Assembly (NCBI RefSeq): GCF_000166135.1
Contig: NC_014666.1
Coordinates: forward strand, 1,302,001-1,366,000
Length of the DNA: 64,000 bases
DNA from: Pseudofrankia inefficax
GTDB taxonomy: Bacteria; Actinomycetota; Actinomycetes; Frankiales; Frankiaceae
Reading direction: 5' to 3'
Made by a program: the position numbers and the translations under genes. This document shows, piece by piece, positions 27,148-36,800 of the stretch. Under the pieces are notes generated by a model, which was not told the origin of the DNA, searched no databases, and saw only the letters and a list, made by a program, of their open reading frames with translations. How positions within the stretch are numbered: position 1 is the stretch's first letter; each line of letters starts with the position of its first letter.

Positions 27148-27765
27148 GTGACCCCCGCAGCTATGACCGGACATCGTCCCCGCCGCCAGACCCCGCGTGG
27201 CCCCTTCGTGCTCGACATCCGCGAGCTCGGCCGTCGGCCCGGGTCGATGCGGCCTGTCCGCACGCAGGTGCCGGCGGCCCACGACATGGGGACGCCGATG
27301 CTGCGGGTGCCGGCCGGCGGGCTGGTCAGCCTGGACCTGCGGCTGGAGTCGGTGCACGAGGGCGTCCTGGTCAGCGGTACCGCGTCCGCCGACCTGGTGG
27401 GGGAGTGCGCGCGCTGCCTCGACGAGGTCCACGACGAGGTCACCGTCGAGGTGCGCGAGCTGTTCTACTACCCGGACCGGGCCGAGGAGATCGACGACGA
27501 GGAAGAGGACGTGCTCGTCGTCGTCGATGACCACGTCGACCTCGCGCCGGTGGTGCGAGACGCGCTGGTCCTGGACCTGCCGCTGTCGCCGCTGTGCGAC
27601 CCGGACTGCGAGGGCCTGTGCGTCGACTGTGGCGTCCGGCTGGCCGACGTCGAGCCTGACCACTCCCACGACAGCGCCGACCCCCGGTGGGCGGCACTGT
27701 CAGCACTGACCGAAGCTGGAACCGCCGGCGACGCCGCCGCGCGGGAGACGAAGGAGAAGTCCTAG
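27148..27765 (+). CDS. YceD/DUF177-family protein
   Basis: The 205-residue protein has the DUF177 layout: [12 protein letters not shown] at the N terminus, the ECARCLDEV motif near residue 91 and the C-terminal [13 protein letters not shown] near 152, which may bind metal. In many bacteria it is fused by operon to rpmF; in E. coli and plants YceD is linked to 23S rRNA or L32 biogenesis. GTG 27148 is used; ATG 27163 is possible. It overlaps rpmF by one base. Confidence 0.9.
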   Translation: MTPAAMTGHRPRRQTPRGPFVLDIRELGRRPGSMRPVRTQVPAAHDMGTPMLRVPAGGLVSLDLRLESVHEGVLVSGTASADLVGECARCLDEVHDEVTVEVRELFYYPDRAEEIDDEEEDVLVVVDDHVDLAPVVRDALVLDLPLSPLCDPDCEGLCVDCGVRLADVEPDHSHDSADPRWAALSALTEAGTAGDAAARETKEKS

Positions 27766-27935
27766 TGGCCGTCCCGAAGCGGCGGATGTCGCGCAGCAAC
27801 ACGCGTTCTCGGCGCTCGCAGTGGAAGGCTGTCCTTCCCGCCCTGTCGAAGTGCCCGCGTGGCCACGTGATCCGGCAGCACAACGCCTGCCCGACCTGTG
27901 GCCGGTACGGCGACCGACAGGTGCTCGACGTCTGA
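27765..27935 (+). CDS. rpmF: 50S ribosomal protein L32 (bL32)
   Basis: The 56-residue protein begins [17 protein letters not shown] and has the CPRGH and CPTCG zinc-type pairs. GTG overlaps the DUF177 stop by one base, with AAGGAG upstream. Position between DUF177 and a PlsX-like gene is the classical order. Confidence 0.96.
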   Translation: MAVPKRRMSRSNTRSRRSQWKAVLPALSKCPRGHVIRQHNACPTCGRYGDRQVLDV

Positions 27936-27942
27936 TCTCGAC

Positions 27943-28977
27943 GTGACCCGCGTCGCCGTAGATCTCCTCGGGGAAGGAGCCCAGCCCGAATCGGTGCTGG
28001 ACTCCCTTCCCGCCGCCCTGGACGCCGACCCCGAGCTGGTCGTGACGCTTGTCGTCCGACCGGGCTCGACGACCGACGACCTGGCCGGCCGAGGCATCGT
28101 GACCGGCGACCGGGTGCACGTTGTCACCGCCGCTCGGGGCATCCCCGCCGGCGCTGGCGCGGTTCGCGACGTGCGGGCCCGTCGGGACAGTGGCGTGCGT
28201 GTCGCCGCCCGGCTGGTCCGGGACGGCAAGGCGGACGCGATGGTCTCGGTGGCTCCGCTGGAAGCGATCGCCGCCGCCGCCCAGTTCACCTTCGGGCTGC
28301 TCCCGGGAGCGACCAGGGCCTCACTCGCGGCCGTCGTCGACGTCAGTCGTCCGGGTGACCCGGCCGGCGTCGTGCTCTGCGACGCCGGTGGCTCCGTCGA
28401 CGTGACCTCGGACGACCTGGCCCAGTTCGCGCTGGCCGCGGCGGCCTACGCGCGGGTCCGGGCCGGCGCGGGTGAGCCTCGGGTCGGCCTGCTCGCCGCC
28501 CGTCCGGCGCTGCCGGACACGGTGCGCCGGGCCGCGCACGAGCTGCTCGGCTCGCTGGGCATCGACTACGTCGGCCAGGTGGACGCGGGGTCCCTGGTCG
28601 CCATGAACGGATCGGACCTGCCGCGCCCGGACGTGGTGGTGACCGACGGCTTCACCGGTGACGTCGTCCTGTCCTGCCTGCGCGCCGTGCGGGCAGCGGC
28701 CGCGACGGCCGGCCCGGACGCTTCCGGAGGACTGGACCCGGCCTGGCGCAGTCCGGCCGGCCCTGATCTGCAGGGGGGGACGATCGTGCTGGGGGTGGAC
28801 GGCGTCGCGGTGCGCGCGGGCGATCCGGTCGGCGGTCCGGACGACCTGTCCACGGGTCTTCCCGCGGCGTTGGCGACCGCGGCGACCGTGTTCCGTGACG
28901 GGCTGGTCGGCCAGATCCGCGCCGAGCTCGCGCGGCTGGTCGCGCGGCGCCGGGCACTCGCGGGGTTGTCGCTGTGA
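27943..28977 (+). CDS. PlsX-like protein, degenerate and possibly non-catalytic
   Basis: The 344-residue protein sits in the plsX position and keeps parts of the PlsX fold: [10 protein letters not shown] at the N terminus, [18 protein letters not shown] near residue 146, YVGQVDAG and [13 protein letters not shown] near 230. But hallmark PlsX stretches are changed: SxGNTGA reads SVAPLEA, the GEEExKG segment after PRVGLL is lost, and the C-terminal GxxIKSHG region reads DGVAVRAGD. PlsX makes acyl-phosphate for phospholipid synthesis. I infer a related but altered role. GTG 27943 lies just after rpmF; the rnc start overlaps its stop by 4 bases. Confidence 0.7.
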   Translation: MTRVAVDLLGEGAQPESVLDSLPAALDADPELVVTLVVRPGSTTDDLAGRGIVTGDRVHVVTAARGIPAGAGAVRDVRARRDSGVRVAARLVRDGKADAMVSVAPLEAIAAAAQFTFGLLPGATRASLAAVVDVSRPGDPAGVVLCDAGGSVDVTSDDLAQFALAAAAYARVRAGAGEPRVGLLAARPALPDTVRRAAHELLGSLGIDYVGQVDAGSLVAMNGSDLPRPDVVVTDGFTGDVVLSCLRAVRAAAATAGPDASGGLDPAWRSPAGPDLQGGTIVLGVDGVAVRAGDPVGGPDDLSTGLPAALATAATVFRDGLVGQIRAELARLVARRRALAGLSL

Positions 28978-29933
28978 GCGCGGGAGCGGGCGAGCGCCGC
29001 GGTGCCGGGCCGGAGCGGGCCAGGGACTCCGCCAGCCGCGGCGCGGCGGTGATCGAGCTGCGGGCCGGTCTGCTCGCCGCCCTCGGGCTGAGTCTTGGCC
29101 CGGACCTGCTCGACCGGGCCCTCACCCATCGCTCGTACGCCTACGAGAACGGCGGGCTGCCGACCAACGAGCGGCTGGAGTTCCTCGGCGACGCCGTCCT
29201 GCAGCTGGTGGTCACCGACGCCCTGTACAACCGCCACCCCGACCTCCCCGAGGGAGCGCTGGCCAAGCAGCGTGCCTCGGTGGTGAACAGCCGTGCGCTC
29301 GCCGACGTCGCGCGGGTCATCGGGCCCAAGGGAATCGGGCCCTACCTGCTGCTGGGTAAGGGCGAGGAGACGACCGGCGGGCGCGACAAGGCGAGCATCC
29401 TGGCCGACACGCTGGAGGCGCTGATCGGCGCCGTCTACCTGGAGCTCGGGCTCGAGGTCGCCGCGCAGCTGGTCCACCGCTACTTCGACCCGCTGCTCGA
29501 CGAGGCCGCCGGCCGCGGTGCCGGGCTCGACTGGAAGACCTCGCTGCAGGAGCGCACCGCCGAGCTGGGGATGGGCCCGCCTGACTACGTCGTGACGGAC
29601 TCCGGTCCCGACCACGCCAAGCGGTTCACCGCCCGCGCCCGGATCTCCGACCGGATCTACGGCGAGGGCGAGGGCGGGAGCAAGAAGGAGGCCGAGCAGC
29701 GGGCCGCCGAGCGTGCGTTCCTCGCGCTCGAAGGCCGATCGGCGGCGGGCGCGGCCGAGCCCGCGGACGCCGCGGCGGACCTGAGCGCCGCGCCCGGCGA
29801 GCTGGTCGACGGCCAGGCGGCTGACGGCCAGGCGCCGGGCCAGGCCGGGCCAGGCCCCGCCGACGTGAGCGCCCAGTCGGCCGAGGCCGCCACGCTGGAG
29901 CCCGAGGGCGCGCCCGCGCTCGATCCGGGCTAG
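28974..29933 (+). CDS. rnc: Ribonuclease III
   Basis: The 319-residue enzyme cleaves double-stranded RNA in rRNA and mRNA processing. It has the catalytic signature [13 protein letters not shown] near residue 63, the second metal-site region [20 protein letters not shown] and a C-terminal double-stranded-RNA-binding domain (DWKTSLQER through [16 protein letters not shown]). An extra 60-residue Ala/Gly/Pro tail and a 25-residue N-terminal lead make it longer than the usual ~230. GTG overlaps the preceding stop (GTGA). Confidence 0.96.
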   Translation: MSAGAGERRGAGPERARDSASRGAAVIELRAGLLAALGLSLGPDLLDRALTHRSYAYENGGLPTNERLEFLGDAVLQLVVTDALYNRHPDLPEGALAKQRASVVNSRALADVARVIGPKGIGPYLLLGKGEETTGGRDKASILADTLEALIGAVYLELGLEVAAQLVHRYFDPLLDEAAGRGAGLDWKTSLQERTAELGMGPPDYVVTDSGPDHAKRFTARARISDRIYGEGEGGSKKEAEQRAAERAFLALEGRSAAGAAEPADAAADLSAAPGELVDGQAADGQAPGQAGPGPADVSAQSAEAATLEPEGAPALDPG

Positions 29934-29936
29934 GAC

Positions 29937-30875
29937 GTGCCCGAGCTCCCCGAGGTGGAGGTCGTCCGGCGGGGCCTGGAACGCGGCGTAGTCGGCCGGA
30001 CCATCGCCACCGTCACCGTGCTGCACCCACGGGCCGTGCGCCGCCACACCGGCGGTGCGGCCGACTTCGCGGGCGTGCTGGTCGGCCAGACCGTCACGGC
30101 CGCCCGACGCCGCGGCAAGTACCTGTGGCTGGCGCTGTCCGCAGACCCGGACCGGGGCCCAGCGCCGCATCCCGAGCCCGCCGGCCTCGCCCCGGCCGCC
30201 GCGCCGCTACCCGCCGGGCCGCGTGACGGGGACGCGCTGCTGGGGCACCTCGGCATGAGCGGGCAGCTGCTCGTCGTGCCACCCAGCGCCCCGGACCAGA
30301 CGCATCTGCGGATACGGCTCACCTTCACGGACGGCGGCCGTGAGCTGCGCTTCGTCGACCAGCGGACGTTCGGGCACATGCTCGTCGACGAGGGGGGAGC
30401 GGCGCTGCCAGCCCCGATGGCGCACATCGCCCGTGACCCGCTGGATCCGCTCTTCGACGACACCGCCTTCGTCGCGGGCCTGGCCGCCCGGCGTACCGGG
30501 CTCAAGCGGGCGCTGCTGGACCAGGGACTCGTGAGCGGGATCGGCAACATCTACGCCGACGAGGCGCTGTGGGCGGCGCGGCTGCACTACGCCAGGCCGA
30601 CCGAGACCCTGCGCGGGACCGACGCCCGTCGCCTGCTGGCCGAGGTGCGGACCGTGCTGACGGCGGCGCTCGCGGCCGGCGGGACGTCCTTCGACCGGCT
30701 CTACGTGTCGACCGAGGGCGTGAGCGGGCTGTTCGAGCGGGAGCTCACCGCCTACGGCCGGGCCGGCCTGCCGTGCTCGCGCTGCGGCAGCCCGATCCGC
30801 CGCGACTCCTTCATGAACCGTTCGAGCTTCAGCTGCCCCACCTGCCAGCCCGCCCCCCGCAACGCCCGCTACTAG
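29937..30875 (+). CDS. mutM: Formamidopyrimidine-DNA glycosylase
   Basis: The 312-residue enzyme removes 8-oxoguanine and ring-opened purines. It begins (V)[13 protein letters not shown], with the catalytic Pro2 and Glu3, has RRGKYLWL with the beta-hairpin lysine near residue 60, [12 protein letters not shown] near 200 and a C-terminal C4 zinc finger (CSRCG ... CPTCQ). An Ala/Pro-rich insert follows the lysine region. It starts 3 bases after rnc and closes the operon. Confidence 0.96.
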   Translation: MPELPEVEVVRRGLERGVVGRTIATVTVLHPRAVRRHTGGAADFAGVLVGQTVTAARRRGKYLWLALSADPDRGPAPHPEPAGLAPAAAPLPAGPRDGDALLGHLGMSGQLLVVPPSAPDQTHLRIRLTFTDGGRELRFVDQRTFGHMLVDEGGAALPAPMAHIARDPLDPLFDDTAFVAGLAARRTGLKRALLDQGLVSGIGNIYADEALWAARLHYARPTETLRGTDARRLLAEVRTVLTAALAAGGTSFDRLYVSTEGVSGLFERELTAYGRAGLPCSRCGSPIRRDSFMNRSSFSCPTCQPAPRNARY

Positions 30876-30901
30876 CGCTGGCGCGGCGGCGACACGCGAA
30901 T

Positions 30902-30919
30902 CGGGGGGTGTACCCCCCG
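30902..30919 (+). terminator. Hairpin after mutM
   Basis: CGGGGGGT and ACCCCCCG form an 8-bp stem with a 2-base centre, 27 bases after the mutM stop. Confidence 0.5.
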
Positions 30920-31000
30920 ACCGTGGCAGAGTCCCGTCGAGGCTGACACTGGGGGCACGGGTGGCCTGAGGGTCATCCCGGGCGACGAAGGAGACACCCC

Positions 31001-31735
31001 ATGAACTCGGATGCCCTGCTCGGGCGGGTGCGCAAGCTTCTCGCGATGGCCGAGGCGGAAGGGCTGACCGACGCGGCCCGCGAGACGTACAACGCGAAGG
31101 CCGCCGAGCTGATCGCCCAGTACGGGATCGACCGGGCCCTGGTCGAGGAGGCCGGGCCGGCCCGGGTCGCGGCGGCGGACCTCGTGCTGGAGGTCCACCC
31201 GCCCTACGCCCGGGACAAGATCAGTTTGCTGGCCAGCATCGTGGCGCCGCTCGGCTGCCGGCTGGTGCACCGCACGGAGCGGCGCGCGGGTGCCACCGCG
31301 CACTGCGCGCACCTGTTCGGCATGGACGCCGACCTGACCAGGGCGCAGCTGCTGTTCACCTCGCTGCTGGTCCAGCAGGCCCACGGGCTGGCCGTGGCGG
31401 TGCCGCCGCCGTGGGAGGACCCACGGGCGTTCCGCCGGTCCTGGATGGCCGGGTTCGCGGTCGCCGTGCGGCAGCGGCTGTCCGCGGCGGAGCAGGCCGC
31501 GCGGTCGGCGGCCGAGCCGGCGGCGAACACGGGGACGTCGGTCGCGCTGGTGCTCGCGGACCGGTCAGCCCGGGTCGATGAGCACCTGGCGAGCGTCTAC
31601 CCGCGGCTGCGTTCGGCCCGGGGCCGCCAGCTGTCCGGCTCCGGTGGCCGGGCCGGTTTCGACGCCGGCCAGCGGGCCGACCTGGGCACCCAGTCCCGGG
31701 TCGGCGCCACGCCGGCCCCCCGAGCCCTCGGCTGA
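31001..31735 (+). CDS. DUF2786-domain protein
   Basis: The 244-residue protein starts with the DUF2786 helical motif (VRKLLAMAEAEGLTDAARETY, residues ~9-30) and continues with a domain containing HCAHLFGMDADL, found in related proteins of actinobacteria. The function is unknown. AAGGAGA stands 6 bases before the ATG. The C terminus is Gly/Arg/Ser-rich. It converges on the lipoprotein gene with only 20 bases between. Confidence 0.8.
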   Translation: MNSDALLGRVRKLLAMAEAEGLTDAARETYNAKAAELIAQYGIDRALVEEAGPARVAAADLVLEVHPPYARDKISLLASIVAPLGCRLVHRTERRAGATAHCAHLFGMDADLTRAQLLFTSLLVQQAHGLAVAVPPPWEDPRAFRRSWMAGFAVAVRQRLSAAEQAARSAAEPAANTGTSVALVLADRSARVDEHLASVYPRLRSARGRQLSGSGGRAGFDAGQRADLGTQSRVGATPAPRALG

Positions 31736-31755
31736 TCCCGCGAGGCGGGACCGCC

Positions 31756-32076
31756 TTAGTCGATCTTGCCGCCGGGAAGGTTCGGGGCGCCGGTCTGGGT
31801 CGGGCCGGCGGTGTGCGGAGGCGCGTAACCATCGCTGGGCGCGGGTACGGCGTTCGGGTTGCCGTAGGGCGTGGCCGTCGGCCCGTTCTGGATGGTCGCC
31901 TTCGGGACCGGAACGGCGCCGCCGTCCTGGGAGAAGTTCTGCCCGCAGCCGGCAAGCAACAGCGCCGAGCTGAGGGCACCGACGGTGACGGCCGCGGCGG
32001 CGGCTCGCCGGCCGAGCCGGGCGGGCCGCGCGGCACGCCGGACCAGGCTGCTGGGGAGGAAGGATGTCGTGTTCAC
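31756..32076 (-). CDS. Small lipoprotein of unknown function
   Basis: The 106-residue protein has a long basic N-region ([13 protein letters not shown]), a hydrophobic stretch and the lipobox LLAGC near residue 44; the mature part is short and Pro/Asn/Gly-rich without a recognisable fold. The GTG at 32076 is forced, because an in-frame TGA lies three codons upstream. TAGGGT (minus strand, 32093-32088) fits a -10 that places the transcript start about 5 bases from the GTG. Confidence 0.65.
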   Translation of the reverse strand: MNTTSFLPSSLVRRAARPARLGRRAAAAAVTVGALSSALLLAGCGQNFSQDGGAVPVPKATIQNGPTATPYGNPNAVPAPSDGYAPPHTAGPTQTGAPNLPGGKID

Positions 32077-32086
32077 GATGGCTCAG

Positions 32087-32093
32087 TACCCTA
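32087..32093. promoter_or_regulatory. Symmetric -10 shared by the lipoprotein gene and acylphosphatase gene
   Basis: The 7 bases TACCCTA read TACCCT (TANNNT) on the plus strand and TAGGGT on the minus strand. The plus reading ends 9 bases before ATG 32102, and the minus reading ends 11 bases before GTG 32076. One element could thus fire both ways with near-leaderless messages. Confidence 0.45.
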
Positions 32094-32101
32094 CCGTGCC
32101 G

Positions 32102-32458
32102 ATGAATGACCTTCCTCAGATGCCGACGCCGCCGAGCCAAAGCGCGACGTCGGCCACAGTCGGTGGCGGCTCGGCCGGGTCAGTCGAACCGATTCGACTG
32201 ACCGCGTCCGTGTTCGGCCTGGTGCAGGGCGTCGGTTTCCGGGACTACGTGCGCACGAAGGGCCGGCGGCTCGGGCTCGTCGGCTCCGCGACCAACCGGC
32301 CGGACGGGGGCGTCGACGTGATCGCCGAGGGTCCGGCCGAGGGCTGCGACGCGCTGCTGGAACTCCTAGTAACCGGGCACACCCCGGGGCGGACCGATCG
32401 GGTAGAACACGCGATCGGTCCCGCCGTGGGCGGGCTGGCCGGCTTTGTCCGCCGCTGA
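32102..32458 (+). CDS. acyP: Acylphosphatase
   Basis: The 118-residue protein hydrolyses acyl phosphates. It has the phosphate loop VFGLVQGVGFRDYV with the catalytic arginine near residue 53, and the catalytic asparagine in SATNRPDGGVDV near 71. About 30 extra residues precede the domain. ATG 32102 is preferred; ATG 32078 is in frame but would start one base from the divergent lipoprotein start codon. In Streptomyces an acylphosphatase gene also lies just upstream of smc. Confidence 0.88.
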   Translation: MNDLPQMPTPPSQSATSATVGGGSAGSVEPIRLTASVFGLVQGVGFRDYVRTKGRRLGLVGSATNRPDGGVDVIAEGPAEGCDALLELLVTGHTPGRTDRVEHAIGPAVGGLAGFVRR

Positions 32459-32566
32459 ACCCGCTAGACCCCCGATGACCTGGACAGATAGTCCTGCCCG
32501 CGACCCCGGATCGAGGCCGAAGTTTCCTGTGTTCCAGGGACGGTCGGCGTGAGCTGTGGCATGCTC

Positions 32567-32596
32567 TTGACTTTCGGTGACGGGGTGTGAGAGGCT
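32567..32596 (+). promoter_or_regulatory. Probable promoter of the small coiled-coil gene
   Basis: TTGACT at 32567-32572 and GAGGCT at 32591-32596 are 18 bases apart. The start would fall near 32603, leaving a leader of about 170 bases. Confidence 0.5.
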
Positions 32597-32705
32597 TAGG
32601 TCATTCTTTGGGGCGTACTCCGCCCACGTGTGCGGCGCGAGTTGACGCACATCGGAGGAGCAGACCAGCGGTGGAGTTGCATCGTTGGTTGGATGGGACG
32701 GCCTC

Positions 32706-32726
32706 ACCGGGATTCGTCCCGGTTTT
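32706..32726 (+). promoter_or_regulatory. Terminator-like hairpin inside the leader (possible attenuator)
   Basis: ACCGGGA and TCCCGGT pair around TTCG and run straight into TTTT (the first T of the run closes the stem), 49 bases before the ATG at 32775. A U-run after a hairpin is rare in this window, so attenuation of the downstream gene is plausible. Confidence 0.5.
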
Positions 32727-32774
32727 GTCGCGCCCAACACCCCGCAAGGTCACTCATCGTGGAGGACCATCACC

Positions 32775-32969
32775 ATGGCGAAGGCCCTTTTCGGCCACGT
32801 CGGCTCCGGCAACGACCTCCGGCTCTCGTACGAGGTACGTCGGCTTCGTGCCCGCGTAGCCGAGCTCGAGACCGAGCTCGCCCGCACGCGTGCCGTCAAC
32901 GACGCGCTCGTTGGCGTTGACGTCCCGGAGGACGTCCGCGAACTGGAAGCAGAGCCCGTTCTGACCTGA
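32775..32969 (+). CDS. Conserved small coiled-coil protein of unknown function
   Basis: The 64-residue protein opens MAKALFGHVGSGND and then has a heptad pattern (LRLSYEVRRLRARVAELETEL) with an acidic tail. GGAGG lies 9 bases before the ATG. Short proteins with this beginning occur upstream of smc in other actinomycetes, as far as I recall. The promoter, leader hairpin and ribosome site all support a real gene. No function is known. Confidence 0.8.
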   Translation: MAKALFGHVGSGNDLRLSYEVRRLRARVAELETELARTRAVNDALVGVDVPEDVRELEAEPVLT

Positions 32970-33261
32970 CCTGAGCGGCGGATCCTGCTTGCCGGCTTTG
33001 GCCGGTTCGCCGGTCCATCGACCCAGTTGTCTCACGAGGGCCCTGCGTTCCGAGGCTGAGATTCCTCGACCAGGCGGCGTGCCGTTCGCACCGTCAGGTC
33101 ATGACGGCCGACGGGCCCTCTGGCGGACCTTGCCGTCGACCCGCGCCTTCCACCCCGACTCCCGGCGAGAGCCTGGTCTCGGCGTGGAAGGTGCTGCTCG
33201 GCGTCCCACACCCTTGGCTGGTGGCCGGGCGGTCGAGCCGCTTCGCCATGCCCACTGATCG

Positions 33262-33278
33262 GACCGACCGGGTCGGTC
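33262..33278. promoter_or_regulatory. Operator-like 17-bp palindrome in the gap before smc
   Basis: GACCGACC and GGTCGGTC flank a single G. It lies in an 864-base gap (32970-33833) without a convincing gene. Confidence 0.3.
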
Positions 33279-33487
33279 AGGCGCAGGGGTTCAGCTTGGC
33301 CTGCCCGGAGCGGGTTGGGGAGTGGTCTCCTCGTTGGCCTCCCGTCGCCAGCGGTGGTCCGTCCCGGCGTACCCGCCTGTGCTGGGTCATACCTTTGTCG
33401 CTGACCGCCAACGCCCACGGCTCCCACAACTCTTTCCTGCCTGGTCAGATCGTGTTCAACGCCAGGTCGCCGGTCGTTCGCTGATAA

Positions 33488-33520
33488 TGCCGGGTTCCGT
33501 TGGCCTTGGCACGTTTTTTT
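33488..33520 (+). terminator. Hairpin plus seven-T run in the gap before smc
   Basis: TGCC...GGCA (33488-33491, 33508-33511) with an inner GG/CC is followed by CG and seven T residues (33514-33520). The stem is weak but the T-run is exceptional for this GC-rich DNA. It could end an unannotated RNA read from the left. I see no coding frame that explains it. Confidence 0.35.
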
Positions 33521-33833
33521 CGCCGGCGTGTTGGGGACCGCCGCGCCGGGCCCGGTGAACATTGGGTCGTCGAGGTCCGAGTGGTGGTCTCGCGCACACT
33601 ATCGCGTTCTGTCACCACTTCCCGCGCAGCGGCGTGTCCCGTTCGTGACAGTGAGTTCGCGGCTATCGTGGGCCAGCGGCTCGAAACCCGCCACGGGCGG
33701 CGTTGGCCCGGTTGATCCCTGACCGGTCGCCTCGTCGCCCGGCGTGCCGGGTTCGCCGCGGGGAAGCGACCCACGTCGCGCTCCGCGCCGGTCGCGCCGC
33801 CCGTCACGACCGTCGCCATCGCCGCGGAGACCC

Positions 33834-36800
33834 GTGTACCTCAAGAGCCTGACATTGCGGGGCTTCAAGTCCTTCGCGAGTTCGACCACGCTGCGCCTCG
33901 AGCCCGGGATCACCTGTGTGGTGGGCCCGAACGGCTCGGGCAAGAGCAACGTCGTCGACGCGATGGCCTGGGTGCTCGGCGAGCAGGGCGCGAAGGCGCT
34001 GCGCGGCGGCACCATGTCGGACGTCATCTTCGCCGGAACCCCGTCGCGCCCGGCCCTCGGCCGGGCCGAGGTGCTCCTCACGATCGACAACTCCGACGGC
34101 GCGCTGCCCATCGAATACAGCGAGGTCACCGTCGGCCGGCTGATGTTCCGCAGCGGGCAGAGCGAGTACACGATCAACGGCACGTCCTGCCGGCTGCTGG
34201 ACATCCAGGAGCTGATGAGCGACTCCGGCATCGGGCGTGAGCTGCACGTCATCGTCGGCCAGGGCCAGCTCGACGCGGTGCTGCACGCGAGCCCCGAGGA
34301 GCGCCGGGCCTTCATCGAGGAGGCGGCCGGCGTCCTGAAGCACCGCAAGCGCAAAGAGAAGGCGCTGCGCAAGCTGGAGGCGATGGCGGCCAACCTGACC
34401 CGGCTGACCGACCTGTCGGCCGAGCTGCGCCGCCAGCTGGGCCCGCTCGGCCGGCAGGCCGAGATCGCGCGCAAGGCCGGCGTCATCCAGGCCACCCTGC
34501 GCGACGCCCGGCTGCGGCTGCTCGCCGACGACCTCGTCACCGCCAGGGTGGAGCTGGCCGCGGACATCGCCGACGAGGAGACCGTCCGCGCCAAGCTCAC
34601 CGAGACCGAGGGGGCCCACGCCGCCGCGGTCGAGCGGGAGGGCGCCCTGGAGCAGGAGCTGGCCCGGCTGGTGCCGCGGGCCGCCGCGGCCCAGGAGACC
34701 TGGTACGCGCTGTCCGGGGTCCGCGAACGGCTGCGTGGCACCGGCCAGCTCGCGTCCGAGCGGGCCAGGCTGCTGCGTGCCGGCGCCCAGGCCACCCGCG
34801 GCGGGCGTGACCCGGAAGAGCTGGAGCAGGAGGCCGCTGCCGTCCGGGAGCGGGAGGCCGCGCTGCTCGTCCGGCTCGACCGGGACCGGGACACCCTGGC
34901 CGACGTCGTGGACCGCCGGTCCGAGCTGGAACGGGCCCTCGCCGCCGAGGAACAGGCGCTGCTCGCCGCCACCCGCGCGGCCGCGGCCCGGCGCGAAGGC
35001 CTGGCGCGGCTCGCCGGCAAGGTCGAGGCCGCCCGTTCCAGGGCCGCCTCCGCCGAGGCGGACATCGTCCGGCTGACCGAGGCCCTGGACGCGGCGCAGG
35101 CCCGCGACGCCGAGGCCAGCGGCTCCCGGTCCGCCCTGGACACCGAGCTCGCCAGGATCGAGGCCGAGCGCGAGGAGCTGGCCGACCGGCACGAGTCCGC
35201 CGTCGCCCTGCACACCGCCGCGAACGAGCGGCTGGAGGCGCTGCGCTCGGCCGAGCGGGCGGCCGACCGGGACCGGGCATCCGCCGCGGCCCGCCGCGAG
35301 GCCCTCTCGCTGTCGCTCTCGCCGGCAGACGGCGCGGCGGCGCTGCTCACCGCCACGGCCGGTCCGCGGGAGCCCGGCGCGGCCGAGCGGACCGGGTCCG
35401 ACCGGGCCACAGCTGGCAAGCCGGGCGGCGGCAAGCCGGCCAAGGGAAAGGCCCCGGCCCCGGTCCCGGACCCGCCTGACACCCCGATCCAGGTCGTCGG
35501 CCGGCTCGCGACGATCCTCGCGGTCACCCCCGGCGCGGAGGTGGCGATCGCCGCCGCCCTGGGCCAGGCGGCCGACGCGCTCGCCGTCGGCTCCGTCGAC
35601 GACGTCGTCACCGCGCTGCGGTGGCTGCGGTCCGCCGAGGCCGGCCGGGCCGCCTTCGTCCCCGCTTCCCCGGCGCCGCCCGCCCCGGCCAGGCCGACGG
35701 AGCTGCCGTCCGGCGCGGTCGCCGCGCTCGACCTGGTCCGGGTGGTGGACGACCGGTTCGCCCCGGCCGTCGCCGCGATCCTCGGCGCGGTCGTCGTCGT
35801 CGACGACCTGTCCGACGCCGCGAAGCTCGCCGGGCTGCGTCCCGATCTCGCGATGGTCACCCGCGACGGTGACGTGCTGGGCCCGCCCGCCGCCATCGGC
35901 GGCAGCGCGCACGCGCCGTCGCTGCTGGAGCTCGCCGCCGCCGCCGACGAGGCCGCCGCCGCGATGGACACGGCGGCCGCGAAGGCCGACGCCGCCCGCG
36001 TCGCGATGGAGCCGGCCCGCGAGGAGGTCGCCAGGACGCGCGCCGCGATCGACGCGGCCAGCTCCGGGCGCTCGGCCGCGAACGGGCGCCACCGGGCGCT
36101 GACCGAGCAGCTCGCCCAGCTCGACCGGGGCCGGGGCTCCGTCGCCGGTGAGATCAGCCGGCTGGAGCGCAACCGGCTCGCCGCCGAGGCGACCCGCGAC
36201 CAGGCCTACGGCGCCCTGGGGGAGCTGGAGGCCCAGCTGTCCGCGAGCGACGAGGAGCCCGACGAGGAGGACCTTCCCGCGGACGAGCGGGACCGGTTGG
36301 TCGCCGCCACCTCCGCCGTGCGCGGCGAGGAGGTCGAGGCCCGGCTCGCCGTGCGCACCGCCGAGGAGCGGGCCCGTGGCCTCGCCGGCCGGGCCGACGC
36401 GCTGGTCCGCCAGGCCACGCAGGAACGGACCGCCCGCGCGGCCGCCGCCAGGACCCGGGCGCTGCGCGAGCAGCAGGCGAAGATCGCGGCCGCGGTCGCC
36501 GCCGTCGTCCAGGACGCGCTCGCCGCCTGCGAGACGTCGCTCGCCGCCGCCGCGGCCGAGCGCGAGCAGACCGACGCGGCCCGACGGTCCACCGACACCG
36601 AGCTCGCCGGGGTCCGCGACCGGGTCCGGGCCTACGCGGCGGCGCTCGCCGCGCTGCGGGACGAGGCGCACCGCGACGAGCTGGCCCGCGAGGCCAAGCG
36701 GCTGCGCTCCGAGGCGCTGGAGGCCAAGTCGCTGGAGGAGCACGGCATCGCGGCCGACGACCTCGTCGCCGAGTACGGCCCCGAACTGCCGGTTCCGCCG

